The position numbers and the translations under genes are program-made. From Dethiosulfovibrio salsuginis (GTDB lineage: Bacteria; Synergistota; Synergistia; Synergistales; Dethiosulfovibrionaceae): a stretch of DNA of 64,000 nt. This document shows, piece after piece, positions 8,595 through 16,572 of the stretch; the stretch's first letter is position 1; each line of letters begins with the position of its first letter. Location: contig NZ_FXBB01000012.1 of assembly GCF_900177735.1 (NCBI RefSeq), positions 1 through 64,000 on the forward strand. The letters are read 5' to 3'. Under the pieces are notes generated by a model. That model made no database searches. It worked only from the letters and a program-made list of their open reading frames with translations, and was not told where the DNA came from.

Positions 8595-9242
8595 TTACGT
8601 GAGGTCCACCAGGCCCTCTCTGATGGCCAGCCTGGTCAGCTCCGCTATAGAGCCGCACTCCATCTTCTCCATTATCTTTCTCCTGTGGGTGTCCACGGTG
8701 TTTTTGCTGATGTGGAGGTCCGAGGCGATTATCCTGGAGCTCTCTCCCTTGACCAGCATGGCTAATACCTCTTTCTCTCTGTCCGAGAGCCTGGAAACCG
8801 GCGACGGTATAGCTACGTCCAAAAGCCTGAGGTAGTCTTTCACCAGTATGGAGGTTATCTTAGGGGTGAGATAGATATCCCCGTCGGAGACCGTCCTTAT
8901 GGCCTGGATGAACTCGGCGGAGCTTCCCTCCTTGAGGGCGTAGCCCGTCGCCCCGGCTTTCAATATCTCCGCCAAAAATCTTTTGTCGGCGTGCATCGAA
9001 AGGGCCAGGACCTTGACGTCCTCCATGGTGGACCTTATCCGTCTGGTGGCCTCGACGCCGTTCATCTCCGGCATGGTGAGGTCCATGACGACCACGTCTG
9101 GATGGTGTTTAAGGACCATCTCCAACGCCTCCTTGCCGTTTCTTGCTAGCCCCACTATCTTCAGGTCCTCTTCTTTGGTTAGAATGTCCTTTAGCCCCTC
9201 TAGGAATAGCTCGTGGTCGTCGGCGAGAACCAAGGTGATCAC
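8595..9242 (-). CDS. NarL/FixJ-family response regulator
   Basis: A 215-residue regulator with an N-terminal receiver (acidic pair DD at 8-9, phospho-acceptor D54 in VVMDLTMPEMNG, Lys in the KEGSS region) and a C-terminal LuxR-type helix-turn-helix (LSDREKEVLAMLVKGES, then SKNTVDTHRRKI). It overlaps the kinase gene by 4 bp (ATGA), so the pair is translationally coupled. It lies beside grdA and may control it, but its target is not shown by the sequence. Its stop codon directly abuts repeat copy A. Confidence 0.92.
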   Translation of the reverse strand: MITLVLADDHELFLEGLKDILTKEEDLKIVGLARNGKEALEMVLKHHPDVVVMDLTMPEMNGVEATRRIRSTMEDVKVLALSMHADKRFLAEILKAGATGYALKEGSSAEFIQAIRTVSDGDIYLTPKITSILVKDYLRLLDVAIPSPVSRLSDREKEVLAMLVKGESSRIIASDLHISKNTVDTHRRKIMEKMECGSIAELTRLAIREGLVDLT

Positions 9243-10333
9243 GACGGGTTCGCCCCTTCCTCTAAAGGCATTTTAAGAGGAGCTGTCATGGCTATAGTCG
9301 CTCCTTTTCCCGGTTCCGATATGACCTGTACCGATCCACCTATAGGGTGTAGTCTCTCCCTTATGCTGAACAGGCCGAAGCCCTTGAGTCGTCCCCACTT
9401 CAAGGTGAAGGGCTTGGGAAAGCCTATACCGTTGTCCTCCACCACCACCTGGATTTTGCTGGGGCCTCTGTGTACCCTGATCGATACGTGAGTGGCACGG
9501 GAGTGCTTTATGACGTTTATAAGCAGCTCTCTGGTCATCTGATAGAGGAGTACGCATATCTGGTCGTCCGCCTGATGAACCAGGTTTCCTCCCTGAAAAT
9601 CGTAGCTTATGCCTTTAGGGGATAGAAGGTGTTCCGCCAGGGACTCCAGGGCCGGGTTAAGGCCTAGGTCGTAGAGGGTCGGAGGGCTCACCTGGAATAT
9701 AAGCTCGCGGCTTTGGCCTATGATGGACTCCACCGAATCGATGGCATGGTCAAGCTGTTCCACTGTGCAGCCCGTTTTCTTCAGGTGTTGCAGGCTATGG
9801 AGGAGGGATACCAGTGAATATCCTATAGAGTCGTGTATCTGTCCCGCTATAGATCTCCTGGTCTCCTCTTCCGATAAGGTAAGCCTCGCCGCCAGGCTTC
9901 TGAGTTCCTCTCGGTACTCCAGCAGCTTTTTCTGCTTTTCCCGTAGCTTTTCCTCCGATTTTTTCCACCTGGTGCGGTCGAGAAAGATAACCGAAGCCCT
10001 GTCGGGAAGGATGGGAAAGGCTATAGCCTCCAGATACTTTTTTACGTCCTCGCAGTGGCTTTCGCAGTGGACCGATCCCTGGGACGTGACGCATTCTTTG
10101 ATAATTTCGTGCCAGCATGACTCAACGTCGGGCCAGACCTCGAAGAAGGTTTTCCCTACGACGTTTTTCTTCTCTACCCCCATGACCCTCTCGTAGGCGG
10201 GGTTTATGTCGAGAAAACGAACCGTTCCGTCTTCTTCCACTTTGTAAAGGGAGATAGGGTCGAAGGTCCGTTCGAAGAATATCCTGTACGACAGGTCGTT
10301 TAGACCTCTGTCCTCGGTGGTCATATCTGTCAA
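9239..10333 (-). CDS. PAS-domain sensor histidine kinase (HisKA_3 type)
   Basis: A 364-residue soluble kinase with no membrane segment. A PAS domain spans roughly residues 15-120 (PISLYKVEEDGTVRFLDINP), followed by a coiled-coil linker (125-160), the dimerisation/phosphoacceptor region with His167 in AGQIHDSIGYSL, and an HATPase domain ending in LKGFGLFSIRERL and a GATIAM glycine box. This is the NarX/DegS-like class that pairs with NarL-type regulators. Cys residues in the PAS region (73, 81, 90, 94) could suit redox or ligand sensing, which is speculation. Cognate regulator follows with a 4-bp overlap. Confidence 0.9.
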   Translation of the reverse strand: MTDMTTEDRGLNDLSYRIFFERTFDPISLYKVEEDGTVRFLDINPAYERVMGVEKKNVVGKTFFEVWPDVESCWHEIIKECVTSQGSVHCESHCEDVKKYLEAIAFPILPDRASVIFLDRTRWKKSEEKLREKQKKLLEYREELRSLAARLTLSEEETRRSIAGQIHDSIGYSLVSLLHSLQHLKKTGCTVEQLDHAIDSVESIIGQSRELIFQVSPPTLYDLGLNPALESLAEHLLSPKGISYDFQGGNLVHQADDQICVLLYQMTRELLINVIKHSRATHVSIRVHRGPSKIQVVVEDNGIGFPKPFTLKWGRLKGFGLFSIRERLHPIGGSVQVISEPGKGATIAMTAPLKMPLEEGANPS

Positions 10334-10366
10334 ATCCTTTCCTGTCCTGAGGTTTGTTCGCTGACC

Positions 10367-10396
10367 TTGGCTTACTCTACGATCATAGGCTATTAT
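10367..10396 (+). promoter_or_regulatory. Probable promoter of threonine synthase
   Basis: TTGGCT and TATTAT with an 18-base spacer, 38 bases before the thrC start, in the divergent gap between the kinase and thrC. Confidence 0.5.
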
Positions 10397-10434
10397 ATCC
10401 CATTAGAAAACCTCACTATTAGGGAGATGTTTGT

Positions 10435-11625
10435 ATGGTTTTTTTCAGGTTTACCTGTACCAGCTGTGGAAAAGCTACGGAAGAGGAGGCCCTGAGATGC
10501 CCTCTCTGCGACGAGCCGATGGACGTGGAGGCGGACCTGCCGAGTTCCTTTCCCCCTGTGAAACCGAAAGAGACTCTGATGGAAAGGTTCAGGGATTTTT
10601 TCCCCTTCGCCGATCCTAGATCCGATCTGTCTTTAGGAGAGGGATTCACCCCTCTTGTGGACATGGAGGCCCTGGGGCGGTCTTTTGGACTTTCCTCCCT
10701 GTGGGCGAAAAACGAGGGGGCCAACCCTACCTGGTCCTTTAAAGACAGGGGCACCTTGACGGGGGTCATACACGCCATGGAGATGGGATACGACCGCATC
10801 GGCACAGTGTCCACCGGGAACATGGCGGCGTCGGTGGCGGCCTACGGAGCCAGGGCGGGGATAGAGACGGTCGTCCTGGTCAACAAAGGGCTCCCTCGGG
10901 AGAAGCTGGGGCCTATCGCCATGTACGGACCGAGGCTGATAAAGGTGGACGGAGACTACGGAAGGCTCTATCACGAGAGTCTGAGGATCGGGAAAAAGCT
11001 AGGGATATACTTCATAAACTCCGACGCTCCTTTCAGGGTGATAGGATCTAAAACCATATCCTACGAGATTTGGGAGCAGCTAAATCGGTCGGTGCCGGAC
11101 TGGGTGGTGGTGCCGGTGAGCGCAGGAGGCAATCTGAGGGGCATAGTTCAGGGCTTCGTCGACTTGGTGTCTATGGGACTTTTGAACCGTCTACCCAGGT
11201 TTTTGGTGGTTCAGGCGGAGGGCTGTTCTCCGATCGTAAAGGCCTTTGAGGAGGGAGCGGAAAAAGTCCGGCGATTCGACTCTCCCCACACCGTCGCTCA
11301 CGCTATAGAGAACCCCTTTCCTCCCAGCGGAAACCAGGTTTTGAGGCTGGTCAGAGCTAACGGCTGGAGTTGCAAAGCGGTATCGGAGGATTCGATAATA
11401 GAGGCACAGAGAGCTCTCGCTTTCAACGGACTTTTCGTCCAGCCCGCTTCGGCGGTTGCCCTCGCAGGGCTCAAGAAGGCCATGGCCGACGGTACCGTCG
11501 AGCAGGGCCAGTCTGCCGCACTGATCCTCACCGGTGCCGGTCTGAAGTACACCGCCGTCTTCGGTCAGCACGATCTCAGCTGGACCCAGTGTTCGCTGGA
11601 TAAACTGGAAAAGGCCCTGAGATAG
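10435..11625 (+). CDS. thrC: Threonine synthase
   Basis: A 396-residue PLP enzyme that turns O-phosphohomoserine into threonine. An N-terminal zinc ribbon (C8-x2-C11, C22-x2-C25) precedes the fold-type II catalytic domain. PLP Lys103 lies in SFKDRG, the substrate loop STGNMAAS follows, and the SAGGN phosphate-binding segment lies near residue 223. Length and motifs fit the archaeal/plant-like short threonine synthase class. A GGGAG ribosome site precedes the ATG. It stands alone, converging on the tusA-like gene through a shared terminator. A related PLP lyase with the same fold is the only alternative. Confidence 0.88.
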   Translation: MVFFRFTCTSCGKATEEEALRCPLCDEPMDVEADLPSSFPPVKPKETLMERFRDFFPFADPRSDLSLGEGFTPLVDMEALGRSFGLSSLWAKNEGANPTWSFKDRGTLTGVIHAMEMGYDRIGTVSTGNMAASVAAYGARAGIETVVLVNKGLPREKLGPIAMYGPRLIKVDGDYGRLYHESLRIGKKLGIYFINSDAPFRVIGSKTISYEIWEQLNRSVPDWVVVPVSAGGNLRGIVQGFVDLVSMGLLNRLPRFLVVQAEGCSPIVKAFEEGAEKVRRFDSPHTVAHAIENPFPPSGNQVLRLVRANGWSCKAVSEDSIIEAQRALAFNGLFVQPASAVALAGLKKAMADGTVEQGQSAALILTGAGLKYTAVFGQHDLSWTQCSLDKLEKALR

Positions 11626-11639
11626 TCCTCAGGGCCTTT
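11610..11639. terminator. Bidirectional terminator between thrC and the tusA-like gene
   Basis: AAAGGCCCTGAG pairs with CTCAGGGCCTTT around a 6-base loop that holds the thrC stop codon. The A and T runs on both sides let it serve both converging genes. Confidence 0.85.
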
Positions 11640-11641
11640 GG

Positions 11642-11857
11642 TCACCGGGAGAAGGTTATTTTGTACCCGTCGGAGGTCGATTCGCAGGTGCTGTCCCATC
11701 CTTTGCTCTTCCCGAATCGATCGACGTTGTTTCTGGCTGTCTCGGTGTCCACCAGGACGGTTACCTTGCCCTTCGGGGTTTTATCAAGGGCCTTTTTTGT
11801 CTCCATAACCGGCTGAGGGCAGGAGAGCCCTCTGGCGTCTACGGTAAAATCGCTCAT
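11642..11857 (-). CDS. TusA/YedF-family sulfur (selenium) carrier protein
   Basis: A 71-residue single-domain protein with the family motif DARGLSCPQPVMETKKAL, whose Cys carries persulfide (or perselenide) in relatives. It lies 11 bp downstream of the YedE-type membrane protein in the same operon. The TusA-like/YedE pair is a recurrent arrangement in selenium-using bacteria. Given the two selenoproteins a few kilobases away, a role in selenium delivery is likely; a role in tRNA thiolation (true TusA) is the alternative. Confidence 0.88.
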   Translation of the reverse strand: MSDFTVDARGLSCPQPVMETKKALDKTPKGKVTVLVDTETARNNVDRFGKSKGWDSTCESTSDGYKITFSR

Positions 11858-11868
11858 CTCAAGTCCTC

Positions 11869-12963
11869 CTAGTCTATCTTACGGGCCATGAAGAAGCCCA
11901 CCGCCAGGCAGAAGGCCATTCCCAGGGCCCATGCTGCCGGGGCGAAGGGGGTTATGCCTTTAGGGGAGCTGGCCAGGCTGAAGTTGTGGGCCACTCCAGC
12001 TCCCACTATCATGCCTAGGACGAAAACCGCGGCGTCTCCGTCTCCCTCGCCGCTCATTATGATCTGTCTTCCCGGACATCCTCCAGCTAAGGTGAAGGCC
12101 AGCCCTGCCATGACCATTCCCAGGAAGTTCCAGAGAGAGTCGGTGTGGGCGACAGGCTGTCCGACGAATCCGGGCTTGAAGAGCCCCAGAACGAAGTTAG
12201 TCGCTAAGGCGGCAACCAGAAGGGCTATAATGCCGTTAAACAGGTGACCGTCTTTCAGCATGAAAAGGTCTCTAACCGACCCTACTGTGCAGAAGCGGCT
12301 CCTCTGAGCCATCCAGCCTATAAGTCCCCCTACGATGAGGGCTATTATCCACGGTGCTTTCATGGAGCCGGGGCCACCTTCTGAGAAGAATATAGGGCCT
12401 GTTCCTTCGGCGCCGAACTTAGGGGCCATAACGAGAAGGGCCAGCAGGACGATCGCCAAAAAGGGCATCATAAGGCCCGATCCTTTTTCGCCTACGTGGG
12501 CCCTGCCCAGGCTGAAGCCCCTCCATAGGAAGAATATGCCTATACCTATCCCGACGAAGAGTCCCGCCAGACCGTAGAGTGCGTTCCAGTCCCCTCCTGC
12601 CAGTCGGAGGTATCCCCTCCAGGGGCATCCCAGGAATATGAGGGCTCCTATCATGGCGAACACCCCAAGGAGGAACCGAACCACCGGCGAGGACCCCGAC
12701 CTGGGGCGATACTCGCCGAAGATCATGGCGGATATAAAGGCGCCTAAAAGTATTCCCATTATCTCCGGTCGGAGGTACTGGACCACCGCGGCTCGGTGAA
12801 AGCCCAGGGCTCCCGCGATGTCCCTCTCGAAGCAGGCCACGCATATTCCCATGTTGCCCGGGTTTCCCAGATGGACCAGCAGGGGAGCTAAAATTCCTAC
12901 TGCGATTCCCGCTATTATCGGTCCCATCCTGGACAGAAGTATCTTATCCAATCCTTTCATCAT
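11869..12963 (-). CDS. yedE: YedE/YeeE-family membrane transporter (putative selenium importer)
   Basis: A 364-residue, very hydrophobic protein with about 9-10 predicted membrane helices. It contains two YeeE/YedE repeats, each with a Cys- and Gly-rich loop (GCPWRGYLRLAGGDW near 115 and GGCPGRQIIMSGEGDGD near 303), as in thiosulfate/selenium importers of this family, plus a RSRFCTVGSVRDLF motif. Members beside TusA-like and DUF3343 proteins are annotated as selenium-metabolism transporters. Its divergent neighbour is a DUF3343 gene, and the shared 206-bp gap would hold promoters for both. Confidence 0.88.
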   Translation of the reverse strand: MMKGLDKILLSRMGPIIAGIAVGILAPLLVHLGNPGNMGICVACFERDIAGALGFHRAAVVQYLRPEIMGILLGAFISAMIFGEYRPRSGSSPVVRFLLGVFAMIGALIFLGCPWRGYLRLAGGDWNALYGLAGLFVGIGIGIFFLWRGFSLGRAHVGEKGSGLMMPFLAIVLLALLVMAPKFGAEGTGPIFFSEGGPGSMKAPWIIALIVGGLIGWMAQRSRFCTVGSVRDLFMLKDGHLFNGIIALLVAALATNFVLGLFKPGFVGQPVAHTDSLWNFLGMVMAGLAFTLAGGCPGRQIIMSGEGDGDAAVFVLGMIVGAGVAHNFSLASSPKGITPFAPAAWALGMAFCLAVGFFMARKID

Positions 12964-13169
12964 TACACCTCTTTTTGTCGGTTTTAAATCCCTGTGCTGC
13001 TAGACTGTGGCCCTTTTATTCTCTCCGCTGTCGTCGATATTATCACCTGCTTTCTTTATCGATTTTATTCCTCAAAAGTATAGCCCCTTGTCGTTCTTTA
13101 TTCAACCTATCTTGCCTGACCGTCTACATGGCGTTATCATGTTCAAACCAGTAGAATGGAGGTGGGCCT

Positions 13170-13385
13170 ATGGGTTGTCTGGCGACTTTTGACGTCACAA
13201 GCATGGCCATAATGTTCGAGAGGGTCTGTCGAAAAGACGGGCTGAAGGTCAAGGTAGTTCCCGTTCCCAGGAGTCTTTCGTCGAGCTGTGGACTGGCCTG
13301 TGAGTATCCCTGCGAGGACGAGGCTAAGATCAAGGCTATATGCGAGGATAGGGAGATCGACGTGGTTGAGTGGCATAATCTTTGA
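13170..13385 (+). CDS. DUF3343 family protein (putative Se/S carrier-like)
   Basis: A 71-residue protein of the DUF3343 family, recognised from the MGCLATFDVTSMAIMFER start and the PVPRSLSSSCGLACEY Cys-containing core. Members are linked to selenium metabolism and are often fused or adjacent to YedF/SirA proteins, though no reaction is established. GGAGGTGG precedes the ATG at close spacing. Divergent from yedE and first of a tight three-gene run (DUF3343, a 63-residue unknown, an eIF1-like protein). Confidence 0.8.
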   Translation: MGCLATFDVTSMAIMFERVCRKDGLKVKVVPVPRSLSSSCGLACEYPCEDEAKIKAICEDREIDVVEWHNL

Positions 13386-13406
13386 TCTGGAAGGACGGAA
13401 GACGAT

Positions 13407-13598
13407 ATGATAGATAGAAGGTTGATAGAGGAGATGTTCCATACAGCCAGCAAAAGCGATCTAGACGGGGCGAAGGCAGCGGCCTCCATATACAGAAAGA
13501 TGCTGGATATGGCAAACGGCCAGTCGATGACCGTCCAGTTTGAGCCTGGGGAGGATTTTTCCATCACCTGCACCTCCGAGGGATACGACATAATCTGA
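13407..13598 (+). CDS. Small hypothetical protein
   Basis: 63 residues, mostly helical in the N-terminal two thirds (IDRRLIEEMFHTASKSDLDG), with a short strand-rich end (MTVQFEPGEDFSITCTSEGY) holding a single Cys. I recognise no family. It sits 21 bp after the DUF3343 gene and its TGA overlaps the ATG of the next gene by one base, so it is most probably a real, co-translated gene. Confidence 0.65.
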   Translation: MIDRRLIEEMFHTASKSDLDGAKAAASIYRKMLDMANGQSMTVQFEPGEDFSITCTSEGYDII

Positions 13599-13993
13599 TG
13601 GCTAAAGGCAAAAAGTTAGATCTATCCTCCCATGAGCCCCTCCGTGACGATCAGGGGCCTTTCGCACAGGCCGCCCTTTCCCTGGGCTTCTCTCCGACGG
13701 CTCCAGAGCGGGAGGATCGGCTTGCCGAAGAGGTTAAAGACGGCTCAAAGCCCTGCCTCTCCGGCCAAACCGTAGGGCTGAGGATAGAGAGAAAAGGCAG
13801 GAAGGGCAAGACCGTCACAGTCGTAGATGGGCTCAAACTGAAGGAAGACGATCTGAACAGACTGGCAAAGGAGCTCCGAAAGGCCATAGGCTGTGGCTCT
13901 TCGGTGGAGGGGCCCTCGGTGGTCCTACAGGGGGATAACAGAGAGAGAATAGGATCCTGGCTTCGTTCAAAAGGGGTCAGGGTCAACTTTTGA
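13598..13993 (+). CDS. eIF1/SUI1-like translation factor (YciH family)
   Basis: 131 residues. A poorly conserved N-terminal 55 residues precede a SUI1/eIF1-type domain: the RKGRKGKTVTVVDGL strand-turn with basic residues, LAKELRKAIGCGSSVEG, then VVLQGDNRERIGSWLRSKG. Bacterial YciH is a non-essential homologue of archaeal aIF1 thought to affect start-codon fidelity under stress. Start overlaps the upstream stop (TGATG), so it is coupled to the 63-residue gene. Confidence 0.85.
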   Translation: MAKGKKLDLSSHEPLRDDQGPFAQAALSLGFSPTAPEREDRLAEEVKDGSKPCLSGQTVGLRIERKGRKGKTVTVVDGLKLKEDDLNRLAKELRKAIGCGSSVEGPSVVLQGDNRERIGSWLRSKGVRVNF

Positions 13994-14019
13994 CCTAACG
14001 GTCGAGGAGGTTTTTACAG

Positions 14020-15921
14020 GTGAAGGATTTAATTTTGACCGACAAGAAAAAAATGGAGCTAGAGGAGGCGGTAAAGCGCTGTTCTAGCTGGGCTGTCTCC
14101 ATGGTGGCCCGAGCAAACAGCGGCCATCCCGCAGGCTCCCTGTCCAGTATGTGGCTTTATCTGGCCGCCTACGATGTGGCGGATATAACACCTAAAAACT
14201 GCGATCAGACCGATAGGGACTACGTGGTCATAAGCCACGGCCATACATCCCCTGGGGCCTACGCCGCTCTGGCTTACTACGGTTTTGTTGACCCTATGGA
14301 GGCTATAGCCGACTTTCGTCGCTGTGGCAGTGCATTCCAGGGCCACGTTGAGAGGGCGATCCCCGGAATAGACTGGGGAAGCGGAAACCTGGGACAGGGG
14401 CTTTCCGCCGCCGTAGGTTACGCCCTGGCACTCAAAAAGAGGGGGCTGGACCGTCAGGTCTACGTCCTTATGGGAGACGGCGAGCAGCCTAAAGGACAGG
14501 TGGCGGAGGCCCGGAGGATCGCCCTATCCCAGGGACTTAAGAATATCACCGTTATGGTCGACTACAACCATATCCAGATATCCGGCAGGGTGGAGAGGAT
14601 CCTTCCGGTGAACATAAAAGCCCTGTGGGAGGCCGACGGTTGGGCTGTCCTTGAGGCCGACGGACACGATTTCGCCTCTATCTACGACGGAATGGCCAAG
14701 GCTCGGGCCATGGACGTTCCCGTCGTCCTCCTGTGCCACACCGTTATGGGTAAAGGGGTGTCCTTTATGGAGGATAAGCCCGACTATCACGGTAAGGCAG
14801 CTACAGGGGACCTGTACAAACAGGCTATGGATGAACTAGGTCAGCCTGATTGGCTGGAAGCGGCGGCCAAGCTCGGCGACAGAGCCCCACACACCGGAAG
14901 GCACGTATCCGTCGAGAGGGCGAATCTGGAGCTCGGTATCCCTAAGACATATCCGGTGGATAAGAAGACCGATAATCGGTCGGGGTTCGGAAACGCCTTG
15001 GCGGACGTCGGGTCGTTGAACCTCGGTGTGGCAGGAAAGACACCTGTGCTGGTTTTCGACTGCGACCTGGCTGGTTCGGTCAAGACCGCCCAGTTCGCCA
15101 AAGAGTGCCCGGGATGGTTCGTCCAGTGCGGCATACAGGAGCACAGCACCGCTACGGTGGCAGGGGCGGCGGGCTGCTGTTCGGTGGTGCCGGTGTGGGC
15201 GGACTTCGGAGTCTTCGGCCTGGCGGAGGCCTACAACCAGCAGAGGCTGAACGATATAAACGGTTCAAACCTGAAGCTCGTTCTCACCCACGTGGGGCTG
15301 GACGTAGGGGAGGACGGCATGACCCACCAGTGTATAGATTACGTGTCCTTGCTGTCCAATAGCTTTGGCTGGAAACTGATCGTCCCGGTGGATCCCAACC
15401 AGACCGACAGGGTCACCAGATGGGCCTTAAAAGAGCCGGGCAACATCTGTCTCGCTATGGGAAGAAGCACTATGTATCCCCTTTCAGGACAGGACGGAGA
15501 GCCTCTTTTTGCCTCTCTGCCTTTCACCTACGGCAAGGCCCATAAGGTAGGGGAGGGGGAGGACTGCACCATACTGGCCATGGGTGCCATGACCTCGGCG
15601 GCCCTGGAGGCCAGGGCGATCCTGGAGAGAGAGGGCAAAAAGGTCAAGGTATACGCCGTCTCCTGTCCCCTTGAGGTCGACATGGAAGCCCTGGATGAGG
15701 CGGTGTCCACAGGTTACGTAGTTACCCTGGAGGACCACTGCTACAGGACAGGAATGGGCTCTCTGTGGGCCAGGGCGGCGGCGGAGGCAGGACTGTGTGC
15801 AAAGTGGAGCTTTATGGGAGTCCATCGTTACGGCGATTCAGGGCCAAGCGACCAGGTCTACGATGCCATGGGGCTCTCGCCTTTGGCGGTGGCCGACAGG
15901 ATAAAGAAGCTACTCCCCTAA
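14020..15921 (+). CDS. tkt: Transketolase
   Basis: A single-chain 633-residue transketolase, which moves two-carbon units between sugar phosphates using thiamine diphosphate. The N-terminal half carries SGHPAGS, the SHGHTSPGAYAAL segment and the ThDP motif beginning GDGEQPKGQ. The pyrimidine-domain Glu lies in CGIQEHSTA, and the C-terminal domain carries GDSGPSDQVYDAMGL. Start is GTG 14020, with GGAGG 9-10 bases upstream. Length and order fit a joined version of the split transketolases of many anaerobes. Confidence 0.93.
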   Translation: MKDLILTDKKKMELEEAVKRCSSWAVSMVARANSGHPAGSLSSMWLYLAAYDVADITPKNCDQTDRDYVVISHGHTSPGAYAALAYYGFVDPMEAIADFRRCGSAFQGHVERAIPGIDWGSGNLGQGLSAAVGYALALKKRGLDRQVYVLMGDGEQPKGQVAEARRIALSQGLKNITVMVDYNHIQISGRVERILPVNIKALWEADGWAVLEADGHDFASIYDGMAKARAMDVPVVLLCHTVMGKGVSFMEDKPDYHGKAATGDLYKQAMDELGQPDWLEAAAKLGDRAPHTGRHVSVERANLELGIPKTYPVDKKTDNRSGFGNALADVGSLNLGVAGKTPVLVFDCDLAGSVKTAQFAKECPGWFVQCGIQEHSTATVAGAAGCCSVVPVWADFGVFGLAEAYNQQRLNDINGSNLKLVLTHVGLDVGEDGMTHQCIDYVSLLSNSFGWKLIVPVDPNQTDRVTRWALKEPGNICLAMGRSTMYPLSGQDGEPLFASLPFTYGKAHKVGEGEDCTILAMGAMTSAALEARAILEREGKKVKVYAVSCPLEVDMEALDEAVSTGYVVTLEDHCYRTGMGSLWARAAAEAGLCAKWSFMGVHRYGDSGPSDQVYDAMGLSPLAVADRIKKLLP

Positions 15922-15942
15922 GTCGGGGTTTTCCCGATAAAA

Positions 15943-16572
15943 ATGCCATTTTCTGTGGGAAATAGGGTTCTTCTCCATATATGCTGTGGTCCCGACGGTA
16001 CCGTTCCCTGGCCGGACCTTCAGGGGGAGGGATTCGACGTCACAGGCTATTTTTACGGCGGCAATATCCATCCTCGATCTGAGTATTACCTCAGGCTAGA
16101 TGCGGTAAAATCGGTGGCGGAGGAGTGGGGAGGGCGACTTATCGTCCCTCCCTACGCCCCTGATCCCTGGTTCGCCCTGGCGGGCCACCTTTCGGAGGAG
16201 CCCGAGGGAGAAAGGCGGTGCTCTCTGTGTTTTCGTATCCAGCTGGAGGCCGCCGCTGCCGTCGCCGAGGCGGAGGGGATCGGCCTGATGACCACCACCT
16301 TGACCATAAGCCCTCACAAAGATCCGGAGGAGATAAACTCCATAGGTCGAGAGGTCGCTGAAAGCAGGGGGCGGATCTGGATTGACAGGGTTTGGAGAAA
16401 GAAAAACGGTTTTAAGCGGTCTCTGGAAGAGTGTGGCCGTCTGGGGCTGTATCGTCAGAATTACTGTGGCTGTATCTACAGTTTAACGAATCGAGATGAT
16501 GTCGTTGGAAAACCGTGTTCAGTTGGGAAAGCTCCCTCCTGCGGAGCTGGAGTCTCAGATACTGAGATATAG
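15943..16572 (+). CDS. queH: Epoxyqueuosine reductase QueH
   Basis: 209 residues of the DUF208/QueH family, the non-QueG enzyme that reduces epoxyqueuosine to queuosine in tRNA. Family landmarks are LHICCGPD near the N-terminus, RCSLCF in the middle, TTTLTISPHKD, and the QNYCGC Cys pair near residue 174; the Cys residues bind a [4Fe-4S] cluster and a nearby metal. The last 25 codons overlap the start of the next gene by 77 bp in another frame, and the C-terminal tail after QNYCGCIYSL looks poorly conserved. Confidence 0.92.
   Translation: MPFSVGNRVLLHICCGPDGTVPWPDLQGEGFDVTGYFYGGNIHPRSEYYLRLDAVKSVAEEWGGRLIVPPYAPDPWFALAGHLSEEPEGERRCSLCFRIQLEAAAAVAEAEGIGLMTTTLTISPHKDPEEINSIGREVAESRGRIWIDRVWRKKNGFKRSLEECGRLGLYRQNYCGCIYSLTNRDDVVGKPCSVGKAPSCGAGVSDTEI

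Noticed and set aside
8245-8658. 137-codon minus-strand open frame through repeat copy A
   Set aside because: The same DNA in other copies does not keep a common open frame, and the sequence is dominated by inverted repeats.
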